Of a stretch of DNA of 11,759 bases, positions 1 to 6,190 are shown piece by piece (position 1 is the first letter of the stretch; every line of letters begins with the position of its first letter). Both the position numbers and the translations under genes were made by a program. The DNA is taken from NCBI GenBank assembly GCA_023398855.1, contig JAEWRS010000238.1, forward strand, positions 1 to 11,759. The letters run 5' to 3'. The notes beneath the pieces were generated by a model that was given only the letters and a program-made list of their open reading frames with translations, was not told the DNA's origin and did no database searches. Origin of the DNA: Bacillota bacterium. Lineage in GTDB: Bacteria > Bacillota > Clostridia > Lachnospirales > Lachnospiraceae.

Positions 1-932
1 TCGCAGGATTCAATTCTGTGGATGGCGGGGAGATCTGTTTTGATGATAAGGTAATCAACAATATGGAGGCCCACAAGAGGGATATTGGCATGGTGTTTCA
101 GAACTACGCCATCTTTCCTCATTTAACCGTGGCTGAGAATGTGGCCTACGGCCTGAAAGCTAAAAAGTATCCCAAAGAGCAGATTAAGGGTAAGGTAGAA
201 GAGGCCCTGGATCTGGTACAGATTAAAAAACTGAAGGATAGAAAGCCTAATGAGCTGTCTGGCGGACAGCAGCAGCGGGTGGCCCTGGCAAGGGCATTTG
301 TTATTGAACCAGGGGTGCTTCTTATGGATGAACCGCTATCAAACCTGGACGCAAAGCTGAGAGTACAGATGAGAACGGTTATTAAAAAGCTGCAAAGGCG
401 TCTTGGCATCACCACCATTTATGTTACCCACGACCAAGAGGAGGCACTTGCCATATCAGACAGGATCGCGGTTATGAAAGAGGGTAATATCATGCAGGTG
501 GGGTCACCGGAAGAGATTTATAAAAAACCGGAAAATACCTTTGTTGCTGGATTTATCGGAGTGTCAAACTTTATTGATTGCGAGGTAGACGGAAGCAATC
601 CGGACAAAGCTGTTTTAAACATAAAGAATGAATGCAACTTAAACTGCAGGCTGAAATCTTCCTATAAGGGAAAGGGAATTATTTCCGCCAGGCCGGAGCA
701 GATGTTCTTCGATGAAAAGGAAGGCCTACCAGGCAAGATTGTCATTTCCACCTTTTTGGGAGATTTTATTGAGTATGAGATCCAGTTAAACAACGGTCAG
801 ACCATTCAATTAAATGAATACACAAAGGATGCCAGAAACTTAAGACCTGATGGTCAGGAGGTGCGTGTGAACTTTGATATCAATGCGGTAGGTGTGTATG
901 ATGCCCAGACCCAGGAGGTGATATCATGGTAA
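1..932 (+). CDS. ABC importer ATP-binding subunit, 5'-truncated (FbpC/AfuC-like)
   Basis: This is the cytoplasmic ATPase of a binding-protein-dependent importer, missing its first residues because the gene enters from outside the window. The reading frame is already open at base 3 (A-G-F-N-S-V-D-G-G-E), which matches the segment just after Walker A in this family; Walker A itself lies upstream. The ATG at base 18 is internal and not the start. Visible in order are the Q-loop (MVFQNYAIFPHLT, about 90-128), the ABC signature LSGGQQQR (about 256-281), Walker B with D-loop (LLMDEPLSNLDA, about 319-353) and the switch histidine in THDQEEA (about 424-444). The last third, from about 580, fits the C-terminal TOBE-type regulatory domain of the CUT1/FbpC/PotA group. 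The gene overlaps the permease gene by 7 bases, so the two are co-translated. Family homology suggests Fe(III), but the neighbourhood suggests sugar phosphate; substrate is not decided by this subunit. Confidence 0.93.
   Translation, partial: AGFNSVDGGEICFDDKVINNMEAHKRDIGMVFQNYAIFPHLTVAENVAYGLKAKKYPKEQIKGKVEEALDLVQIKKLKDRKPNELSGGQQQRVALARAFVIEPGVLLMDEPLSNLDAKLRVQMRTVIKKLQRRLGITTIYVTHDQEEALAISDRIAVMKEGNIMQVGSPEEIYKKPENTFVAGFIGVSNFIDCEVDGSNPDKAVLNIKNECNLNCRLKSSYKGKGIISARPEQMFFDEKEGLPGKIVISTFLGDFIEYEIQLNNGQTIQLNEYTKDARNLRPDGQEVRVNFDINAVGVYDAQTQEVISW
913..918 (+). promoter_or_regulatory. Ribosome binding site of the fused permease
   Basis: AGGAGG lies inside the end of the ATPase gene, 7 bases before the ATG at 926. 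It fixes that start and shows that the permease is translated from within the upstream coding region. Confidence 0.8.
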
Positions 933-2578
933 AAAAAGGAAAGAAGCTGGACTTCTGGTTCTGGGTGAAAGTGGCAGTAGTGGGCTTTATGCTGCTGTTT
1001 CTGATTTATCCGTTTTGCACCCTGATTACGCGAAGCTTCTTCTCCAACAAGGTGGAAGGCTTCACCCTTGAAAACTATATCCGGTTTTTTACAAAAAAGT
1101 ATTATTATTCCTCCCTTGGGCGAAGTCTGTTTGTCTCTATTGTCACCACCGCTTCAACGCTGGCAGTAGGGGTTCCAATGGCCTATCTCATGTCCAGATA
1201 TAATGTTTTTGGAAAACGTTTTATTCATATATTCATCATTATGAGCCTTATGAGCCCGCCCTTTATCGGTGCCTACAGCTGGATTATGCTGTTCGGGCGC
1301 GCCGGCTTTGTTACACAGTTTTTTGAAGGGTTTGGGATTCACCTTCCAGGTATTTATGGAAAACTGGGCATAATTCTTGTGTTTACGTTTAAGCTGTTTC
1401 CCTATGTGTATTTGTACACATCAGGGGCAATGGGAAGTATTGACTCAAGCCTTGAGGAAGCAGCAGAGAATCTGGGAAGCAACAAGCTGCGCCGGCTTAT
1501 GACCATTACCATACCGGTCATTTTGCCCTCCATTGCCGCCGGAGCCATCATGGTATTTATGACCAGCCTTGCTGACTTTGGGACTCCCATGCTCATTGGG
1601 GAAGGCTATATGGTTCTTCCGGTACTGGTGTACAATGAATATATGAGTGAGATCGGGGGAAATGCCCACCTTGCCAGTGCCCTGTCAGTGATTGTGGTAC
1701 TCTGCTCCACAACCGTGCTTTTGCTGCAGAAGTATTTTGTAACCAGAAAAAATTATGTCATGACAGCCATGAGACCTCCTAAAGAAGAGCAGCTTCACGG
1801 TTTTAAGCGCTTTCTGGTAACATTGCCGGTTGTACTGGTGACGTTTGTGGGCATTCTGCCCCAGATTGTAGTGGTTGTCAGCAGTTTTGTAAAAAGCGAT
1901 TTTACAGGATTTAAAAGAGGGTTCAGCTTAGAAAGCTATATGACAATTTTCAACAGACTGTGGACGAATATCCGCAATACATTTGTTTTTTCTGCTACAG
2001 CCATTGTATTTATTATTATACTAGGCATGCTGATATCTTATATTGTTGTACGCCAAAAAGGAATAGCAGCGCAGCTGATGGATCTTCTTATTATGTTTCC
2101 ATTTGTTATTCCGGGAGCAGTACTGGGTATCAGCCTGATTGTGGCCTTTAATAAGCGGCCCGTGATTCTTACCGGTACGGCTGTTATTATGATTATTGCT
2201 TTTGTAGTCAGAAAACTTCCTTATACGGTGCGGTCAGGAAGTGCATTCCTGCAGCAGATGGATCCCAGCGTGGAGGAGGCCTCCATCAGTCTGGGCGTGT
2301 CACCCATGAAAACCTTTTTCAAAGTGACTGCAAGGCTCATGGCACCGGGTATTTTGTCAGGAGCTATCTTAAGCTGGATTACCTGTATCAATGAATTGTC
2401 CTCCAGTGTTATGCTTTACGGAGGAAAAACAAGCACCATATCCGTGGCCATCTATACAGAGGTTGTCCGAAACAGCTATGGAACGGCTGCAGCCCTTGCC
2501 TCCATATTAACTGTCAGTACAGTCATATCCCTGCTTATCTTCCTAAAGGTCAGCAAAGGTAGAGTTTCAGTTGTATAG
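926..2578 (+). CDS. Fused two-domain ABC importer permease (FbpB/AfuB type)
   Basis: This 550-residue membrane protein forms the translocation channel of the importer. It is an internal duplication: two permease halves of about 270 residues, each with about six hydrophobic segments and each ending in an EAA loop that docks on the ATPase. The first EAA loop is EEAAENLGSN at about residue 175, followed by LPSIAAG; the second is EEASISLGVSP at about residue 449, followed by APGILSG. A hydrophobic first segment (residues about 12-33) follows a short basic N-terminus (MVKKGKK). Fused permeases are normal for the Fe(III)/AfuB/2-aminoethylphosphonate group, whereas most sugar importers use two separate permeases. 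The start is set by AGGAGG 7 bases upstream. Since one chain supplies both halves, the transporter would need only this permease plus two copies of the upstream ATPase. Its cognate binding protein is probably encoded before the window, or is the one at 5126-6190. Confidence 0.93.
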   Translation: MVKKGKKLDFWFWVKVAVVGFMLLFLIYPFCTLITRSFFSNKVEGFTLENYIRFFTKKYYYSSLGRSLFVSIVTTASTLAVGVPMAYLMSRYNVFGKRFIHIFIIMSLMSPPFIGAYSWIMLFGRAGFVTQFFEGFGIHLPGIYGKLGIILVFTFKLFPYVYLYTSGAMGSIDSSLEEAAENLGSNKLRRLMTITIPVILPSIAAGAIMVFMTSLADFGTPMLIGEGYMVLPVLVYNEYMSEIGGNAHLASALSVIVVLCSTTVLLLQKYFVTRKNYVMTAMRPPKEEQLHGFKRFLVTLPVVLVTFVGILPQIVVVVSSFVKSDFTGFKRGFSLESYMTIFNRLWTNIRNTFVFSATAIVFIIILGMLISYIVVRQKGIAAQLMDLLIMFPFVIPGAVLGISLIVAFNKRPVILTGTAVIMIIAFVVRKLPYTVRSGSAFLQQMDPSVEEASISLGVSPMKTFFKVTARLMAPGILSGAILSWITCINELSSSVMLYGGKTSTISVAIYTEVVRNSYGTAAALASILTVSTVISLLIFLKVSKGRVSVV

Positions 2579-2583
2579 AATTC

Positions 2584-2619
2584 GCCCAAAGTTTTCTTAC
2601 GAAGGCTTTGGGCATTTTT
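2584..2619 (+). terminator. Intercistronic hairpin with short T-run, terminator or attenuator
   Basis: GCCCAAAG (2584-2591) pairs with CTTTGGGC (2606-2613); a smaller CTT/AAG pairing is possible in the loop. It is followed by A and five Ts (2615-2619). It begins just after the permease stop and ends 21 bases before the mutase ATG. The T-run is short, so partial read-through into the mutase gene is likely. I saw no convincing separate promoter between the two genes. Confidence 0.65.
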
Positions 2620-2640
2620 AAAAAAGGAGGAATACAAAGG

Positions 2641-4089
2641 ATGGTAACATTTGGCACCGGTGGCTGGAGAGCTATTATCGGAGAAGAGTTTACAAAAGAA
2701 AACATCCAAAAGCTGGCTCTTGCCGTCAGTCTGAAAATGAAAGCAGAAAAAAAGGATAAGGAAGGAATCGTCATAGGGTATGACAGACGCTTCCTGTCCA
2801 AAGAGGCTGTTATATGGGCCTGCGAAATATTCGGAGATCAGGGAATCCGTGTGTTTTTTATAAACCGCAGTTCCCCAACACCTCTCATCATGTTTTATGT
2901 AATGAAGCATCGGTTAAGCTATGGTATGATGGTAACAGCCAGCCATAACCCTGCTATTTATAATGGGGTCAAGGTATTTACCTACGGAGGGCGTGATGCA
3001 GATGAACCACAGACCAGAGATATTGAAACATATCTTTTAGAGGTGGAGAAAATATATCGTCCCAACTGCCAGGAGGCAGGACAAATGCCCCCGGCCTCTT
3101 ATCTGCAGCTTGTAAAAAAAGGAGTGGTAGAGGAAATTAATCCGCTGAATGAATATCTGGACAATATCATTTCAGTCATTGACATGGATGCCATACGTGC
3201 CCGGGATTTCCGGGTTGCAATTGATCCCATGTACGGAGTGAGCTTAACAGCCTTAAGTACCATACTTTCCGTTGCTAGGTGTACCATTGAAACCATCAAC
3301 GACCAGCATGACACACTGTTTGGCGGAAAAATGCCTGCACCAACAGAGCAGACCTTACGGAGTCTGCAAAATTATGTGCTGGACCGTTACTGCGATATTG
3401 GAATCGCCACGGATGGAGATGCAGACAGACTGGGTGTCATTGACGACCAGGGCCGTTACCTTCATGCCAACAACATTCTGGTTATGCTGTATTATTATCT
3501 GCTGAAGTATAAGGGCTGGCGGGGACCTGCAGTCCGAAGCCTTTCCACAACCCATGTATTGGACCGTGTGGCAGAAAGCTTTGGACAAACGTGTTACGAA
3601 GTTCCTGTTGGATTTAAGTTTGTATCTGCAAAGATGCAGGAAACAGATGCCATCATCGGCGGAGAGTCCTCGGGTGGTCTTACAGTTAAGGGACATATCC
3701 ATGGGAAAGACGGAATCTATGCTGCCACTCTTCTCATTGAAATGATGGCGGTTTCCGGGAAAAAACTCTCTGAGATCGCGGCTGACATTCGCCGGGAGTA
3801 TGGTGCTATCCATATGACGGAACGGGATTACCGGTTTTCCCCGGAAAAAAGGGAGAGAATTAACCGGATTCTGATGATTGATCAGGAGCTTCCTCAAATG
3901 CATTTTGAAATTGACAAGGTTTCTTATGCAGATGGCTGTAAAGTATATTTTAAAAACGGCGGCTGGGTGATTGCCAGATTTTCCGGTACAGAACCGCTGC
4001 TGCGGATTTTCTGTGAGATGGAGTCAGAGGCGGATTCAGTAAGCGTGTGCAATTTGTTTGAGGAGTATTTAGGTCTGCAGGTGGGATAG
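2641..4089 (+). CDS. Alpha-D-phosphohexomutase (phosphoglucomutase/phosphomannomutase family)
   Basis: This cytoplasmic enzyme moves a phosphate between C1 and C6 of a hexose through a phosphoserine. At 482 residues it has the usual length and all four signature motifs: catalytic loop TASHNP at 99-104 with Ser101 as phosphoserine, metal loop DGDADR at 258-263, sugar-binding loop GGESSGG at 340-346, and phosphate-binding RFSGTEP at 446-452. The N-terminus FGTGGWRAIIGEEFT is also typical. I chose ATG 2641 because AGGAGG (2625-2630) sits 10 bases before it; an in-frame TTG at 2608 would add 11 residues but lies within the terminator hairpin and has no ribosome binding site. Whether the sugar is glucose, mannose or glucosamine cannot be told from these motifs. 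Its position behind an importer with an Afu-like layout suggests it processes an imported phosphorylated hexose, for example interconverting glucose-1- and glucose-6-phosphate. Confidence 0.93.
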   Translation: MVTFGTGGWRAIIGEEFTKENIQKLALAVSLKMKAEKKDKEGIVIGYDRRFLSKEAVIWACEIFGDQGIRVFFINRSSPTPLIMFYVMKHRLSYGMMVTASHNPAIYNGVKVFTYGGRDADEPQTRDIETYLLEVEKIYRPNCQEAGQMPPASYLQLVKKGVVEEINPLNEYLDNIISVIDMDAIRARDFRVAIDPMYGVSLTALSTILSVARCTIETINDQHDTLFGGKMPAPTEQTLRSLQNYVLDRYCDIGIATDGDADRLGVIDDQGRYLHANNILVMLYYYLLKYKGWRGPAVRSLSTTHVLDRVAESFGQTCYEVPVGFKFVSAKMQETDAIIGGESSGGLTVKGHIHGKDGIYAATLLIEMMAVSGKKLSEIAADIRREYGAIHMTERDYRFSPEKRERINRILMIDQELPQMHFEIDKVSYADGCKVYFKNGGWVIARFSGTEPLLRIFCEMESEADSVSVCNLFEEYLGLQVG

Positions 4090-4100
4090 AAAATTTAAAA

Positions 4101-4149
4101 GGCTGCTGCAAATAAATCTTTATTTTGCAGCAGCCCCTCTGTGTTTTTT
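4101..4149. terminator. Bidirectional terminator between convergent genes
   Basis: GGCTGCTGCAAA (4101-4112) pairs perfectly with TTTGCAGCAGCC (4124-4135), a 12-bp stem extended by A/T pairs around the loop. On the plus strand it is followed by a T-run at 4144-4149. On the minus strand the bases read after the stem are TTTTAAATTT (complement of 4091-4100). It can therefore end both the mutase transcript and the convergent PP2C-like transcript. Confidence 0.9.
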
Positions 4150-4151
4150 AA

Positions 4152-4994
4152 TCATGTATCAAAGCGGATATAGGTGCGGTCATCAAAGCTGTCATTTCCA
4201 TGAACCAGTCCTTTTGTGCCTTTGTTTTCCCGAAAGCAGAGAGGATCCGTTTCTATCAGCTCCATAAGAGCATTCTCGCTTTCTGCCAGGGTTTCCTTTA
4301 GAAGGGGATAGCCGTCACTTGCCAGGACCAGCCGGGAGTCAGGCGGTATGGGATAGATGATAACATGATCCGGGTGAATGGAAAAACCATTTAATACATC
4401 ATATCCGTAGGCAGAGTCTTGATTGGCAAATAGGAGCTGGCGCCGCAGGAGAGGAAGGAGGTATTCCCGTCCGGTGTCTTGACCGGAAAGAGTGGCTTCA
4501 GCCACACCGGAAAGCAGCTCAGCCTGAATATAAAAGCTCCTCACTTCGGAAAGCAGACTGTCAATGGCTTTGGCATGGTTGTGAGCGATTCCGTTAATAA
4601 TACACTGACAGTCCCCAAAGCTCCACACCTCTCTGCGGTAAAAGCTGTAAAGGATAATGACCGCCTGCAGACGTTCTTCTGGTTTCTCCTCAAGGATTGT
4701 TCGGCGTGTCAGACAGGCCAGGGACAGCGCTGAATTTAAATATTCCATGGCACCGGCTCCGTCCATATCAGGTGCCATGGACTGCAAGGCTTTTAAGAGT
4801 ATTTCTTTTGCATAGCACCCGCTTGTCATGCTTTGTGAACCAGGCACCGGTTTTTCAGGCCAGGTGAGTTTCCCTTTGCTTGTAACTCCGTCGATGACGG
4901 CAATATAGTTTTCATTTATAAATAATCCGTCTTCACACATTTTGCTGCCGGTGCATTTTGGTATAATGGATTGTTCAATAATCTGTACGGCCAT
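4152..4994 (-). CDS. PP2C-like protein phosphatase family protein, cytoplasmic
   Basis: This 280-residue soluble protein without signal peptide or membrane segment resembles a divergent PP2C (PPM) Ser/Thr phosphatase. The support is a set of spaced acidic motifs typical of the metal centre: an N-terminal E-D-G at 21-23, then VIDGVTSKG with Asp35-Gly36 where PP2C enzymes have DGHGG, LASDGYPLL with Ser-Asp-Gly at 226-228, and DDRTYI at 271-276 in place of the usual DN-x-T. The full DGHGG motif is absent, so activity is not certain. The start is ATG 4994, since GGGAGG (5003-5008 on the minus strand) lies 8 bases before it; an in-frame GTG at 5003 overlaps this ribosome binding site and was rejected. 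It is transcribed alone, convergent to the mutase and divergent from the sensor operon. A target cannot be inferred; a link to the neighbouring sugar-phosphate genes is possible but unproven. Confidence 0.6.
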   Translation of the reverse strand: MAVQIIEQSIIPKCTGSKMCEDGLFINENYIAVIDGVTSKGKLTWPEKPVPGSQSMTSGCYAKEILLKALQSMAPDMDGAGAMEYLNSALSLACLTRRTILEEKPEERLQAVIILYSFYRREVWSFGDCQCIINGIAHNHAKAIDSLLSEVRSFYIQAELLSGVAEATLSGQDTGREYLLPLLRRQLLFANQDSAYGYDVLNGFSIHPDHVIIYPIPPDSRLVLASDGYPLLKETLAESENALMELIETDPLCFRENKGTKGLVHGNDSFDDRTYIRFDT

Positions 4995-5013
4995 GACAGG
5001 CACCTCCCATTGT

Positions 5014-5042
5014 CTAATAAGTAAAGTTTACCATAAATGCAA
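5014..5042 (-). promoter_or_regulatory. Possible promoter of the PP2C-like gene with internal palindrome
   Basis: On the minus strand TTGCAT (5037-5042) and TATTAG (5014-5019) are 17 bases apart, a weak match to -35 and -10 boxes, and they precede the ribosome binding site closely. An 11-base palindrome GTAAAGTTTAC (5021-5031) lies between the two boxes and could be an operator, but a short A/T palindrome can arise by chance. Confidence 0.3.
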
Positions 5043-5053
5043 TCCTATGACCA

Positions 5054-5082
5054 TGGCAAAATGAGCATGTCTTTGATATAAT
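5054..5082 (+). promoter_or_regulatory. Promoter of the SBP-kinase-regulator operon (extended -10)
   Basis: A perfect extended -10, TGATATAAT (5074-5082), lies before the binding-protein gene. The region 17 bases upstream (TGGCAA, 5054-5059) is a poor -35, as is common with extended -10 promoters or activator-dependent ones. Transcription would begin near 5089, which excludes the ATG at 5081 as translation start. Confidence 0.6.
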
Positions 5083-5125
5083 GAATGGAAGAAAGTCAAT
5101 TGGTGCAGGAAAGGATATGGTGTCC

Positions 5126-6190
5126 ATGAAATATAGTAACAGGAACAGGGGAAAATGGCCGGCAGTCCTGGCACTGTCATTTGTTTGCTGTGCCCTGCTG
5201 ACCTCTTGCCGGGCTCAAACAGAAAAGCAGCCAATGCTTTCCCCTGCGGATCTGGTGGTTTATACGGTACAGGAGAAGGGGATCTGTGAGCCGGTTGTCA
5301 AGGAGTTTGAGGAGCGTACAGGCTTAAATGTCAAGGTGCTAACCGGATCCTCAGAAGAACTTTTAAAAACCCTGGAGGAGGGCAGCGGTCCATATGGCAA
5401 TGATGGCGAAATGTGGGACGTGGTATTTGGTGTGGGAATTGAGACGCTGGAAGAAAAGAAGGAATGCTGGCAGTCTTATGAAAGTCCTGAAATCTCAACC
5501 ATTGCCGGTGCATTCCGATCTGGAGATTATAAGTGGACAAGCTTTTCCGCCTGTCCTTTGGTTATCATGTACAACACCAATGTGGTGACATACCGGGAGG
5601 TGCCCACAGGCTGGACCAGTCTGCTGGAGCCAAGATGGAAAGGCAGGGTGGCTTTTATGAACCCAGGCTGGTCTGACATCTATTCCTCGGCTTTGGCGGC
5701 AGCTGTCTATACATACCAGGGAAAAGGAAACTATATGGAGCTCTTGGCCGGTAATTTAGAATACGGAAGTCTTTCCAGCTTATCAGAGGTTAATTCCGGC
5801 ATTCTGGATGGCAGGTATTCCCTTGGTGTTACCGTAGAAGGGGCTGCTCATGCCCTGCGTTCTGCAGGAGCGGATGTGGATTACATTTACCCCCAGGAAG
5901 GCACCACGGTATTGCCGGATGGAACGGCTATTGTAAACGGCTGTCCCCGCCCGGAGGCTGCCAGCCGTTTTGTGGATTTCACTATCAGTAAGGATGTCCA
6001 GAGAGTCCTTGTCTCAGATCTTAGCAGGCGCTCCGTGCGCATGGATGTCCCACCTCTTCCAGGACTTTACCCTGTGAACAGGCTTCCAGTGATTAATATG
6101 GATTTAAAGGAACTGTCCATGGGGAAAAAAGAAATATTAAAACAATGGAATGAAGTCCTGTCTTTGCATAAAAGGAGGACCGGAGGATGA
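5126..6190 (+). CDS. Extracellular solute-binding lipoprotein, FbpA/AfuA/HptA-like
   Basis: This 354-residue secreted lipoprotein has a basic N-terminus (MKYSNRNRGK), a hydrophobic core and the lipobox LTSC with Cys28 as the lipidated residue. The mature part begins with the first beta strand LVVYT at 43-47 and has the two-lobe layout of the Fe(III)-type binding proteins. FbpA binds iron through adjacent tyrosines; the corresponding stretch here reads GVTVEGAAH (234-242) with Glu238 and no tyrosine, and the N-terminal His region reads TVQEKG. That argues against free Fe(III). I chose ATG 5126 because GGAAAGG (5108-5114) lies 11 bases before it and the -10 box overlaps the more distal ATG at 5081; ATG 5117 is too close to the ribosome binding site. 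Its stop overlaps the kinase start by 4 bases, so it probably works with the kinase as a ligand-sensing partner, as HptA does with HptS or PgtC with PgtB. It could also deliver ligand to the importer at 1-2578. Confidence 0.85.
   Translation: MKYSNRNRGKWPAVLALSFVCCALLTSCRAQTEKQPMLSPADLVVYTVQEKGICEPVVKEFEERTGLNVKVLTGSSEELLKTLEEGSGPYGNDGEMWDVVFGVGIETLEEKKECWQSYESPEISTIAGAFRSGDYKWTSFSACPLVIMYNTNVVTYREVPTGWTSLLEPRWKGRVAFMNPGWSDIYSSALAAAVYTYQGKGNYMELLAGNLEYGSLSSLSEVNSGILDGRYSLGVTVEGAAHALRSAGADVDYIYPQEGTTVLPDGTAIVNGCPRPEAASRFVDFTISKDVQRVLVSDLSRRSVRMDVPPLPGLYPVNRLPVINMDLKELSMGKKEILKQWNEVLSLHKRRTGG
6173..6178 (+). promoter_or_regulatory. Ribosome binding site of the histidine kinase
   Basis: AGGAGG inside the end of the binding-protein gene, 8 bases before the ATG at 6187. 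It supports the ATGA start-stop overlap and translational coupling. Confidence 0.75.

Noticed and set aside
2608..2640. Longer mutase start at TTG 2608
   Set aside because: The codon is in the terminator stem and lacks a ribosome binding site; ATG 2641 has AGGAGG at proper distance and gives the usual family N-terminus.
2476..2910. 144-codon minus-strand open frame across the permease-mutase junction
   Set aside because: It is antisense to two well-supported genes and to the hairpin between them, and its product shows no family features.
3355..3903. 182-codon open frame on the minus strand inside the mutase gene
   Set aside because: It lies wholly antisense to a gene with all four phosphohexomutase motifs, has no ribosome binding site and encodes no recognisable domain.
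4995..5003. GTG start at 5003 for the PP2C-like gene
   Set aside because: It overlaps the GGGAGG site that serves the ATG at 4994.
5009..5125. Catabolite-control (cre) site, Fur box or riboswitch in the divergent intergenic region
   Set aside because: No cre-like or Fur-like 14-19 base pattern was evident, only a short A/T palindrome, and the leader is too short for a riboswitch.
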